Assembly (NCBI GenBank): GCA_016716275.1
Contig: JADJWR010000003.1
Location: 806,001-870,000, forward strand
Direction of reading: 5' to 3'
DNA: 64,000 nt
Origin: Burkholderiales bacterium
GTDB taxonomy: Bacteria > Pseudomonadota > Gammaproteobacteria > Burkholderiales > Burkholderiaceae_F
Shown here: positions 41,496 through 49,482 of the stretch, in pieces
Layout of the letters: each line of letters opens with the position of its first letter
Numbering within the stretch: position 1 is the stretch's first letter
The notes under the pieces: generated by a model
The model's database searches: none
What the model was told of the DNA's origin: nothing
Seen by the model: only the letters and a program-made list of their open reading frames with translations
Made by a program: the position numbers and the translations under genes

Positions 41496-42404
41496 GTGAA
41501 CGAACTGATTGCCCGCTTCGACGCCCTCGACTCGTACCGGTGGGGCCACCTCACGCAGATCGGCCTGCGCATCGTCGTCATCCTGCTGCTCGCCTGGATC
41601 CTGGCGACGCTGCTGCGGCGGGCCATACGCCTGCTGCGCCGCCGGATCGAGTCGCGCATCGACGATCGCGAGGCTCTGCAGCGCGCCGATACGCTCAGCC
41701 GCGTGTTCCGCTACGTCGTCACGGTGGCGATCTCGCTTATCGCCGGCATGATGGTGCTGTCCGAACTCGGCGTGTCGCTGGCGCCGATCCTCGGCGCAGC
41801 AGGCATCGCCGGCGTGGCGATCGGCTTCGGCGCGCAGAGCCTGGTCAAGGACTTCTTCTCCGGCTTCTTCATCCTGTTCGAGGACCAGATCCGCACCGGC
41901 GACGTGGTTCGCATCGCCAGCCACTCCGGCCTGGTCGAGGAGATCACACTGCGGTACACGCGGCTGCGCGACTACGACGGCAACGTGCACTACGTGCCCA
42001 ACGGCATGATCGACAGTGTCGTCAACATGAGCCGCGGCTTCGCGCAGGCGGTGATGGACATCGGCGTGGCCTACCGCGAGAACACCGACGAGGTGTACGC
42101 AGTGATGCGCGAGACGGCGCGGCGCATGCGCGCCGACGAGCTCTACGCCCCGCGCATCCTCGACGACCTGGAGATCGCCGGTGTCGACAAGTGGGACAAC
42201 TCGGCGGTCGTCATCCGCTGCCGCTTCAAGACCGTCGCGCTGGAACAATGGAGCGTGCGCCGCGAATACCTGCGCCGTCTGAAGATGGCCTTCGACGAGG
42301 CCGGCATCGAGATTCCCTTCCCGCACCTGACCATCTACGCCGGCCAGGACAAGGCCGGCAGTGCGCCGGCCTTCAACCTGCGCAGCATCGAGGCCGGCGG
42401 ATGA
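41496..42404 (+). CDS. Small-conductance mechanosensitive channel, MscS family
   Basis: A 302-residue channel. Two N-terminal helices are followed by the pore helix region with the Gly/Ala pattern ILGAAGIAGVAIGFGAQSLVKDFFSGFFILFEDQ (about 105-140), which is the MscS hallmark. The beta domain shows DVVRIASHSGLVEEITLRYTRLRDYDGNVHYVPNG, and the C-terminal alpha-beta domain is present. Opening under membrane tension releases solutes on osmotic downshock. The GTG at 41496 has the ribosome site TTGGAGGA upstream. The stop is coupled to the next ATG. It fits the osmolyte setting of neighbouring genes. Confidence 0.93.
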   Translation: MNELIARFDALDSYRWGHLTQIGLRIVVILLLAWILATLLRRAIRLLRRRIESRIDDREALQRADTLSRVFRYVVTVAISLIAGMMVLSELGVSLAPILGAAGIAGVAIGFGAQSLVKDFFSGFFILFEDQIRTGDVVRIASHSGLVEEITLRYTRLRDYDGNVHYVPNGMIDSVVNMSRGFAQAVMDIGVAYRENTDEVYAVMRETARRMRADELYAPRILDDLEIAGVDKWDNSAVVIRCRFKTVALEQWSVRREYLRRLKMAFDEAGIEIPFPHLTIYAGQDKAGSAPAFNLRSIEAGG

Positions 42405-42886
42405 CGGACGAGAGCTTGCCACTGCGTGAGCAGCGCTGGTTCGAGGACTACCGGCCCGGCCTGGTGCTCGCGTTCGGCTCGATCCGCGTCGAAGAAGCCG
42501 AGGTGATCGAGTTCGCCCGCCGCTACGACCCGCAGCCGTTTCACATCGATGCCGACGCTGCGGCAAAGGGCGCCTACGGCGGCCTGATCGCCAGCGGCTG
42601 GCACACCGGCAGCCTGATGATGCGGCTGCTGGTCGAGCACTACCTGTCGCCGGTATCCGGCCTCGGCTCGCCGGGGCTCGACGAGCTTCGCTGGCTGGCG
42701 CCGGTGCGCCCGGGCGACACGCTGTCGGTGCGGGTCACCGTCCTCGAAGCGCGACGCTCGCAGTCGAAGCCCGACCGCGGCCTCGTCCGGGCGCTGATGG
42801 AGGTGCTGAACCAGCGGCGCGAGGTGGTGATGAGCATGAAGGCGCTGAACGTCACCCTCTGCCGCAACCCGCCGCCGGCGGGCTGA
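42401..42886 (+). CDS. MaoC-like (R)-specific enoyl-CoA hydratase/dehydratase
   Basis: A 161-residue hot-dog fold protein. The hydratase motif is FARRYDPQPFHIDADAAAKGAYGGLIASGWHTG near residue 35, with the conserved Asp and His five residues apart and the Ser/Gly-rich exit. ELRWLAPVRPGDTLSVRVTV near residue 95 is the second family block. Relatives hydrate trans-enoyl-CoA or process related thioesters. It is translationally linked to the mscS gene (ATGA), which is functionally odd. Substrate unknown. Confidence 0.85.
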   Translation: MTDESLPLREQRWFEDYRPGLVLAFGSIRVEEAEVIEFARRYDPQPFHIDADAAAKGAYGGLIASGWHTGSLMMRLLVEHYLSPVSGLGSPGLDELRWLAPVRPGDTLSVRVTVLEARRSQSKPDRGLVRALMEVLNQRREVVMSMKALNVTLCRNPPPAG

Positions 42887-43014
42887 ACCGGCTGGCTGCG
42901 GGGGCGCGCGGCTGTGATAACTTCGCGCCGGTTCCTCGACTGCAGCCGGGCGCCGCGCGCCGCCGGCTTGCGCGAGCGAGCGCGCCGGCATACCGCGCCG
43001 ATCTGACGAGCATC

Positions 43015-44004
43015 GTGATTCGCCGAACCCTGACCACCGCCCTGCGCGCCCTCGCTGCCGCGCTGCTCGCCGTGCTTGCGCCTGCGGGCAGTGCTGTGGC
43101 GCAGGACTTTCCGGACAGGCCGGTACACCTGGTCGTGCCGTTCCCGCCCGGCGGCGGCGCCGACATCCTGGCGCGCACGGTCGCGCCGCGGCTGGCGCAG
43201 TCGCTCGGCAAGCCGGTGGTCGTCGAGAACAGGCCGGGTGCCGGCGGCAACGTCGGCGCCGAGTACGTCGCCAGGGCGGCGGCCGATGGCTACACGCTGC
43301 TGTACGGCACCAACGGGACGCACGGCATCAACGCCAGCCTGTACCGCAACCTGCGCCACGACCCGCTCAGGGACTTCATCCCGGTGTCGCGGATGACGAC
43401 GATCGCCGCCATGCTGATCGTCAATCCGAAGTTCCCGGCCGGCACGGTCGGGGAACTGATCGCCTATGCAAAGGACAACCCGGGCAAGGTCAACTTCGCC
43501 TCGGCCGGCAACGGCACCACCTCGCACCTGGCCGGGGAACTGTTCAAGACGATGGCCGGCATCGACATCGTGCACGTGCCGTACCGCGGCGGCGCGCTGG
43601 CGGTGACCGACCTCATGGCCGGTCAGGTGCAGATGATGATCGACGTCATGCCCAATGCCCTGCCGCTGGCGCGCGACGGGCGGGCGCGCGGCATCGCGGT
43701 GTCGACCGCCACCCGCTATCCGGGCGCGCCCGAGTACCCGACCATCGCCGAGTCAGGCCTGCCGGGCTTCGAGGCAAGCGCCTGGGACGGCATCTTCGTG
43801 CCTGCCGGCACGCCGGCGCCGGTCGTCGGCCGGCTGAACGCCGCCATCCGCGAGACGCTCGACGATCCGCAGATCGCCGAGGCGCTGCGTGCGCGCGGCG
43901 CGCAGCCGATGCCCAACTCGCCGGAAGCGTTCGCCCGCCACGTCGCCGACAGCGCGGAGAAATGGGCGCGCGCCGTGCGCGCCTCCGGCGCCAAGATCGA
44001 CTGA
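43015..44004 (+). CDS. Tripartite tricarboxylate transporter substrate-binding protein (Bug/TctC family)
   Basis: A 329-residue periplasmic binding protein. A signal peptide covers about residues 1-29 (ending AVAQ). It continues DFPDRPVHLVVPFPPGGGADILAR, the universal Bug opening, then VVENRPGAGGNVGAEYVARA and YRGGALAVTDLMAGQVQMMID. Bug proteins are hugely expanded in betaproteobacteria and often stand alone without TctAB, as here. They bind carboxylates such as aromatic or dicarboxylic acids. GTG start. An extended -10-like TGTGATAAC occurs near 42913-42921 upstream. Proximity to menB may be coincidental. Confidence 0.92.
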   Translation: MIRRTLTTALRALAAALLAVLAPAGSAVAQDFPDRPVHLVVPFPPGGGADILARTVAPRLAQSLGKPVVVENRPGAGGNVGAEYVARAAADGYTLLYGTNGTHGINASLYRNLRHDPLRDFIPVSRMTTIAAMLIVNPKFPAGTVGELIAYAKDNPGKVNFASAGNGTTSHLAGELFKTMAGIDIVHVPYRGGALAVTDLMAGQVQMMIDVMPNALPLARDGRARGIAVSTATRYPGAPEYPTIAESGLPGFEASAWDGIFVPAGTPAPVVGRLNAAIRETLDDPQIAEALRARGAQPMPNSPEAFARHVADSAEKWARAVRASGAKID

Positions 44005-44058
44005 CCCCGGCCGCTGCGCCTCGCGCGCGGCCCCTGCCGTTTGTTCCCGGAGAACCTG

Positions 44059-44898
44059 ATGAACGCTGTGACACCGCCGGTGCCCGAGTGGAAGACCGTG
44101 CCCGGCTTTACGGACATCATCTACGCCAAGGCCGACGAAGGCATCGCCAAGATCACCATCAACCGTCCCGAGGTGCGCAACGCCTTCCGGCCGGAGACGG
44201 TCAGGGAGATGCAGGCGGCGTTCGACGACGCGCGCGACGACGCCGGCGTCGGCGTGATCATCCTGACCGGCCAGGGCAAGGAGGCGTTCTGTTCCGGCGG
44301 TGACCAGCGCGTGCGCGGCAAGGGCGGCTACGTCGGCGGTGACCGGATCCCGCGGCTGAACGTGCTCGACCTGCAGCGGCAGATCCGCACGCTGCCCAAG
44401 CCGGTGGTGGCGATGGTGGCCGGCTACGCGATCGGCGGCGGCCACGTGCTGCACCTGATCTGCGATCTCACCATCGCCGCCGACAACGCCCGCTTCGGCC
44501 AGACGGGCCCGCGCGTCGGCAGCTTCGACGGCGGCTACGGCGCCTCGTACATGGCGCGCATCGTCGGCCAGAAGAAGGCGCGCGAGATCTGGTTCCTGTG
44601 CCGCCAGTACGACGCCAGACAGGCGCTCGAGATGGGTCTGGTCAACTGCGTGGTGCCGTACGAGCGGCTCGAAGCGGAGACCGTCCAGTGGTGCCGCGAG
44701 ATGCTGGAGAACAGCCCGCTCGCGCTGCGCTGCCTGAAGGCGGCGCTGAACGCCGACTGCGACGGCCAGGCCGGCCTGCAGGAACTGGCCGGCAACGCGA
44801 CGCTGCTCTTCTACCTGTCGGAAGAAGGCCAGGAAGGCAAGAACGCCTACCTGGAGAAGCGCAAGCCGGACTTCCGCAAGTTTCCGCGCCTGCCCTGA
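44059..44898 (+). CDS. menB: 1,4-dihydroxy-2-naphthoyl-CoA synthase
   Basis: A 279-residue crotonase-fold enzyme that closes the naphthoquinone ring from o-succinylbenzoyl-CoA in menaquinone synthesis. Matches to known MenB are extensive: CSGGDQRVRGKGGY near residue 80, GYAIGGGHVLHLICDLTIAA, FGQTGPRVGSFDGGYGASYM with the catalytic Asp region, KKAREIWFLCRQYDA, and CLKAALNADCDGQAGLQ. BadI, the cyclohexane-carboxylate enzyme, differs in these blocks. ATG at 44059 after CCCGGAGAA. The partner menE follows 33 nt downstream; other men genes are not in the window. Confidence 0.95.
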   Translation: MNAVTPPVPEWKTVPGFTDIIYAKADEGIAKITINRPEVRNAFRPETVREMQAAFDDARDDAGVGVIILTGQGKEAFCSGGDQRVRGKGGYVGGDRIPRLNVLDLQRQIRTLPKPVVAMVAGYAIGGGHVLHLICDLTIAADNARFGQTGPRVGSFDGGYGASYMARIVGQKKAREIWFLCRQYDARQALEMGLVNCVVPYERLEAETVQWCREMLENSPLALRCLKAALNADCDGQAGLQELAGNATLLFYLSEEGQEGKNAYLEKRKPDFRKFPRLP

Positions 44899-44931
44899 GG
44901 CGTCGCCCGACGGCGCCCGCCGACTGCAAAC

Positions 44932-46293
44932 GTGAGCGACGCGCTGTCGATTCTGGCCGCCGCCGGCCAGGCGCCGCAGACGATCGGCCTGCGCACCGAC
45001 GGCCGCGCGTTCAGCTTCGCGCAACTGGCGGCGCTGACCGAGCACCGGCTCGGCCGGGCGGACCTCGCGCCGGCGCGCACCGTACCGTTCGCCCTCGACG
45101 GCACGGCGACGGTCGACACCGTCGTGACGCTGTACGCGCTGCTCGAGAGCCGCCGGCCGGCGCTGCTGCTGCATCCGAAGCTCACCGGCGCCGAGCGCGG
45201 CGCGGCACTGCGCGCGGTCGAGCGCTGCGCCGATGCGCTGCCGGCCGATGCGGCGGCGATCGTGCTGACCTCGGGAACCACCGGCGAGCCGCGGCCGGCG
45301 GTGCTCACGCGCGATGCCCTGCTCGCCTCCGCCGCGGCGAGCGCCGCCAACCTCGGCTGGCGCGATGACGACTGCTGGCTGCTGGCGATGCCGATCGCCC
45401 GTGTCGGCGGTCTGTCGATCCTGACCCGCTGCCTGATCGCCCGGCGCACGGTGGCGCTCGCCGCCGCCTTCGACGCGGCGCAGTTGCCCGCCTTCGTCGG
45501 GCGGCACCGCGTCACGCTCGCCTCGCTGGTGCCGACCATGCTGGCCAGGGTCCTCGATGCGCATCCGCAATGGGCGCCGCCACCGTACCTGCGCGCCGTG
45601 CTGATCGGCGGCGCGGCGGCGGCGCCGAAACTGCTCGAGCGCGCGGCGCAGCGGCGGCTGCCGATCGTCATCACCTACGGCTGCACGGAGACCTGCTCGC
45701 AGGTGGTCGCCACCCCCTACGAGCGTCGTTTCGAGACGGCGCGCTGCGGCGCCGGACGGCCGCTTGCCGGTGCGCAGCTGCGCGTGGTCGACGGCCGCAT
45801 CGAAGTGCGGGGGCCGATGCGCATGGCCGGCTACGCCGGCGAGCTGCCGCTCGCGCCGCAGGCCTGGTTCGACACCGGCGACCTCGGCGAGCTCGATGCC
45901 GACGGGTTCCTGCACGTGAAGGGGCGCCAGGGCGACCTGATCATCACCGGCGGCGAGAAGGTCTGCCCGGCCGAGGTCGAGCAAGTGCTCGAATCATTCC
46001 CCGGCATCACCGCTGCCGGCGTGTTCGGCGTGCCGAACGAGACCTGGGGCCAGATCGTCGCCGCGGCGCTGGTCACCGACGGCGCAACGATCGACGAGCG
46101 TCGACTCGCCGGGTTCCTGGTCGAGCGGCTTGCCGGGCCCAAGCTGCCGCGCCGCATCTGCCTGGTGCAGAGCCTGCCGCACACCGGCGCCGGCAAACCG
46201 GACCGGGCGGCGTTGCCGGCGCTGGCGCCGCACCTGCGGGTGCTGCGCTTCGCCTCTACAGCGGCTGCACCGACGCGCGCTGCCCGGCCATAG
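44932..46293 (+). CDS. menE: o-Succinylbenzoate-CoA ligase
   Basis: A 453-residue adenylate-forming enzyme activating o-succinylbenzoate for MenB. It has a P-loop LTSGTTGEPRPAVLTRDAL near residue 112, the YGCTETCSQV motif near 245, WFDTGDLGELDADGFL near 310, the hinge KGRQGDLIITGGEKVCPAEVE, and the terminal Lys in TGAGKPDRAAL near 425. Short length and context beside menB support MenE over other CoA ligases. GTG start at 44932. Its 3' end overlaps the convergent sulfatase gene by 38 nt, a fairly long tail-to-tail overlap. Confidence 0.85.
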   Translation: MSDALSILAAAGQAPQTIGLRTDGRAFSFAQLAALTEHRLGRADLAPARTVPFALDGTATVDTVVTLYALLESRRPALLLHPKLTGAERGAALRAVERCADALPADAAAIVLTSGTTGEPRPAVLTRDALLASAAASAANLGWRDDDCWLLAMPIARVGGLSILTRCLIARRTVALAAAFDAAQLPAFVGRHRVTLASLVPTMLARVLDAHPQWAPPPYLRAVLIGGAAAAPKLLERAAQRRLPIVITYGCTETCSQVVATPYERRFETARCGAGRPLAGAQLRVVDGRIEVRGPMRMAGYAGELPLAPQAWFDTGDLGELDADGFLHVKGRQGDLIITGGEKVCPAEVEQVLESFPGITAAGVFGVPNETWGQIVAAALVTDGATIDERRLAGFLVERLAGPKLPRRICLVQSLPHTGAGKPDRAALPALAPHLRVLRFASTAAAPTRAARP

Positions 46294-47992
46294 CCACACG
46301 GCAGTCGCCGCCGCTGCAGGCGGCGTCGGCGCTCGGCGCCGGCTCGGCCGGCGAGTCGCCGGCGAATGCCTGCAGCATCAACGCAGTCAGCTCGTGCATC
46401 GCGCCGAGCGTGCGCCGCGGCGGCTCCATGCCGGGCACGAAGCCGCGCGCGACGAACTGCGCCAGCAGCGCCGGATCGCGCGCGATGACGTGCACCGGCA
46501 CGTCCCAGGAGGCACTGCCGCTGACGTTGGCCATCGGCTGGTGGTCGCCGACGATCACGGTCAGCGTCTCGCGCGGCTCCGCTCGCCGCAGATGCGCGGC
46601 CAGCCAGCGGTAGGTGGTGTCGAACGAACGCAGGTAGTCGGGGAACTGGTCCAGCCAGTCCGGCTCGCTCGCCCGCGCCAGCCGCAGATCGTCCTCGTCG
46701 AAGGGCTGCGCGCCGAGCAGGCGATCGACGTCGGGCTGCACCGGCGGCTGCGGGCCGTAGGGCATGTGGGTGTTGATGGTGGCGAAGAACAGCAGCCGCG
46801 GCGGCGCGTCGGCCGTGCGCGGGTGCAGCTTTTCGAATCGCTCGAGGGCGAACTGGTCGGGAATCCGCCATGCGGTGAACGGCGGACCGCGGTAGTCGAG
46901 CGACGGCCCGTCGAGATAGACGTCGTAACCGTAGAAGGCGCGCTCCGGCCATTCCCAGCTGACCGCCGGATACAGGCCGAAGGTCCGGTAGCCGTGGCGA
47001 CGGAACAGCGCGGCGAGCGTCGGGCGGCCGGTGGTCAGCAACAGGTCGTGGCGCCGCGGGTCGGCGAGGTCCACGCCGGTCAGCAGCCCGAGATGCGCCA
47101 GGTCGGAGGCGCCGCCGTAGGTCGGCGAACGGACGAATCCGGACACCACCTGCCGGCCGCTGGCGGCCACCGCGTCGGCCAGCTCGGCGCGCCGCGGGCG
47201 CAGCGCGGCGGCGGCGCGCGGCTCGTCGTACACCGTGGCGCCATAGCTTTCGAGCATCAGGATGTAGACGTCGCGCCCGGCCAGCGCGCCGAGCGGCTGC
47301 TGCGCCGGCGGCCTCGCCAGCGCCTCCTCGACCGGCGTGCGCGCCGGCAGCGCCCGCTCCAGCGCGGCCGGCGAGAGCGCCGCTGCCAGCAGCGACAGCT
47401 GCCGCCAGTAGATCGGCGAAACCGGATCCGCCAGCAGCCGCGTGCCGCCCGTCAGTGCCGCCGACGCGCCGGGCCGGGCCAGCTCGATCGCCACCAGCAA
47501 GGCGACAGCGGCGCTGCCTGCCACCGCCCAACGGTGCCGCACCGCGCGCGGCGCCGCCTGCTGCGCCGCCAGGCCGACCGCCCAGCGAACCACGCGTGCA
47601 ACCGCCCAGCCGGCTGCGCCGATCGCAAGCACCGCGACGGCAACCTGCCACCACGGCAGCTCGCGCAGCGCAACCGCCAGGAAGCGCGGAATCTGCGGCC
47701 CGTCCCAGTACAGGTTGACCGGCCGGCCGAACAGCTGGCGAACCGCGACATCGACGTAGCGGCCGGCGACCAGCAGCAGGTAGATCGCCGCGAGCGCCGA
47801 CACCAGCCGCGCCGTCGGCACGCCGCGCCAGGCCACCGCGGCCAGCAGCGCCAGCCAGAGCAGCACCAACTCGGGCGCCAGCAGCAGCTGCAGCCGCACC
47901 AGGGGCGTGGGCGCCAGCAGGTCGAAGCTCAGCGCCGCGTTGAGCAGCACCAGCGCGAACACCGGCGCCAGGGCGATGGTCAGGCGCTTCAT
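46256..47992 (-). CDS. Sulfatase-like membrane hydrolase/transferase (LTA synthase superfamily)
   Basis: A 578-residue inner membrane protein. The first 190 residues contain about four to five hydrophobic helices; the catalytic domain outside the membrane begins near 255. VYILMLESYGATVYDE carries the metal-binding Glu and the presumed catalytic Thr, RSPTYGGASDLAHLGLLTG is a family block, and the metal His site is VIVGDHQPM near 490. Such enzymes transfer phosphoglycerol or phosphoethanolamine, or act on glycans. The ATG at 47992 overlaps the methyltransferase stop (ATGA). The specific reaction is unknown. Confidence 0.82.
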   Translation of the reverse strand: MKRLTIALAPVFALVLLNAALSFDLLAPTPLVRLQLLLAPELVLLWLALLAAVAWRGVPTARLVSALAAIYLLLVAGRYVDVAVRQLFGRPVNLYWDGPQIPRFLAVALRELPWWQVAVAVLAIGAAGWAVARVVRWAVGLAAQQAAPRAVRHRWAVAGSAAVALLVAIELARPGASAALTGGTRLLADPVSPIYWRQLSLLAAALSPAALERALPARTPVEEALARPPAQQPLGALAGRDVYILMLESYGATVYDEPRAAAALRPRRAELADAVAASGRQVVSGFVRSPTYGGASDLAHLGLLTGVDLADPRRHDLLLTTGRPTLAALFRRHGYRTFGLYPAVSWEWPERAFYGYDVYLDGPSLDYRGPPFTAWRIPDQFALERFEKLHPRTADAPPRLLFFATINTHMPYGPQPPVQPDVDRLLGAQPFDEDDLRLARASEPDWLDQFPDYLRSFDTTYRWLAAHLRRAEPRETLTVIVGDHQPMANVSGSASWDVPVHVIARDPALLAQFVARGFVPGMEPPRRTLGAMHELTALMLQAFAGDSPAEPAPSADAACSGGDCRVAMAGQRASVQPL

Positions 47993-48651
47993 CGGCTGTC
48001 GGCGGCCAGCGCGACCCGCCCGTGGCCCAGGTATCCCATGCCGAACTGGGTCGGCTCCCAGTGCCAGCCGGACAGCCGCGGCGCGATGCGGTCCCACGGC
48101 GTGCGCAGGCCGCCCGGCGCGCCGTTGTAGCCGACGTTCTTCAGGTAGACCCAGGCGTTCAGCGGCGCCAGCCATCGCGGGAAGTACTTGATACCGGCCA
48201 CGACCACCCGCGCGCCGCGTCGCGCCTGGACGAGCAGTGCGTCGAGCGCAGCGTCGGAGCGCAGGATGTCGTGGGTGTAGTGAAACAGCAGCGCGTCGAC
48301 CGGCTCCGGCAGCGCGCAGCAGTGCGCCGGCTGCTCCGACAGGTGCACGTTGCGCCAGCCGGCGCGCTCGGCGAGTGCGCGTGCCTGTGCCAGCATGTGC
48401 GGGCTGTGGTCGAAGGCGTAGACGCGGCCAGCCTCGCCCACCGCGGCGCGCAGCAGCGGCAGGCTCAGTCCCGTTCCGCAGCCGACGTCGAGCACCCGCA
48501 TGCCCGGCGCCAGCCCGAGCAGGGCGACCGCGCGCTCGCGGATCGGCCAGGTCGGCCCGCAGGTGGCGTCGTAGCGCGCCGCGCGGCGACGGTACTTCTC
48601 GCGCGACAGCGCGCGCACCCTCGCCTCCCGACCGTGTCCGATGCCGTCCAT
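47989..48651 (-). CDS. Class I SAM-dependent methyltransferase
   Basis: A 220-residue methyltransferase. Motif I is VLDVGCGTGLSLPLL near residue 47, followed by AFDHSPHMLAQARA with the ribose-binding Asp and the post-motif Tyr/His-rich LLFHYTHDILRSDAAL. The end resembles UbiE/COQ5-like small methyltransferases acting on lipophilic substrates, but the target cannot be named. It is coupled to the sulfatase gene downstream and is divergent from the HTH gene at 48809. The Met at 48651 precedes the family start; in-frame extension upstream is unlikely. Confidence 0.82.
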   Translation of the reverse strand: MDGIGHGREARVRALSREKYRRRAARYDATCGPTWPIRERAVALLGLAPGMRVLDVGCGTGLSLPLLRAAVGEAGRVYAFDHSPHMLAQARALAERAGWRNVHLSEQPAHCCALPEPVDALLFHYTHDILRSDAALDALLVQARRGARVVVAGIKYFPRWLAPLNAWVYLKNVGYNGAPGGLRTPWDRIAPRLSGWHWEPTQFGMGYLGHGRVALAADSR

Positions 48652-48808
48652 GGATTGCCTGCCCGCTGTCGCGGGCGAGACGTTACACCGGCCCGTGCAG
48701 GAATTCCGCCGGCGCGGCCGCTCGTTTTCCCCGATCCGGCGGGCCGCAACGCGAGACAATCGGCAGTTCCGGTCCGTCCGAGGGCCGATCTGCGCAGGAG
48801 GGCAACCA

Positions 48809-49447
48809 GTGAGCACGACCGCGAAGGGCAGGCGCAGCAGCACGCGGGCGCCGCAGGCGAAGCGCCAGGTGCGCAGCGAGATGCTGCCGATCGACTCGAT
48901 CGCCAGGAACCTGCGCGGCTGGGCCGATACGGTGCTCGGCATCGCGGCACCGGCCACCGATCTGGCCCTCGGCCTGGCCACGGCGCGGGCGCGCACGCGC
49001 GGGCAGAAGTCGGCGATCGCCAGGGCCGGCGCGGTGCTGCGCAGGATGCGCGAAACCGCCGGCTTGACGCTGGAGGAACTGGCGCGCGCCGTCGACCTGC
49101 GCGACCCGGATCTGATCGCCAACGCCGAGCGCGGGCTGGTCGCGCTGCCGTTCGAGCTCATCCTGCGGCTGGCGGGCGTGCTCGGCCGCGGCGACCCGCT
49201 GACCTCGGTGATGAAGCTCACGCGCGGCTACAACCCGGACCTGTGGAAGGCGCTGGAAGACATGGGCATCGGCAAGCTGGTCGTGCAGGCAGGCCGCGAG
49301 CGGGAGCTGGCCAACGTCTACCGCGGCAACGACACGGCGCGACGGCTGCCCGACGAGGATTTCGCCGCCGTGCTTGCCTTCACCCGGCAGGCCTTCGACA
49401 TGGCGGTGGCGTTCCGCATCGCCGCCGCGGCGGGCAGGAACGCCTGA
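48809..49447 (+). CDS. Helix-turn-helix (XRE-like) protein
   Basis: A 212-residue protein with a basic N-terminus (about 1-30) and a Cro/XRE-type helix-turn-helix (residues about 72-130: VLRRMRETAGLTLEELARAVDLRDPDLIANAERG, then the L-P-FELILRLAGVLGRGDP segment). The C-terminal part is acidic and helical (about 150-212), without recognised domain. The GTG at 48809 has an excellent GCAGGAGGG ribosome site. It lies 35 nt upstream of the wax ester synthase gene and may regulate it; that is inference. Confidence 0.75.
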   Translation: MSTTAKGRRSSTRAPQAKRQVRSEMLPIDSIARNLRGWADTVLGIAAPATDLALGLATARARTRGQKSAIARAGAVLRRMRETAGLTLEELARAVDLRDPDLIANAERGLVALPFELILRLAGVLGRGDPLTSVMKLTRGYNPDLWKALEDMGIGKLVVQAGRERELANVYRGNDTARRLPDEDFAAVLAFTRQAFDMAVAFRIAAAAGRNA

Positions 49448-49482
49448 ACCCTGCCGCCACTGAGCCGGCGAAGGACCGAAGC

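Noticed and set aside
44059..44898. MenB-like gene as BadI (2-ketocyclohexanecarboxyl-CoA hydrolase) given the adjacent Bug protein and CoA ligase.
   Set aside because: The GSFDGGYGASYM, CRQYDA and ALNADCDGQAGLQ blocks are those of MenB and differ from BadI as I recall it.
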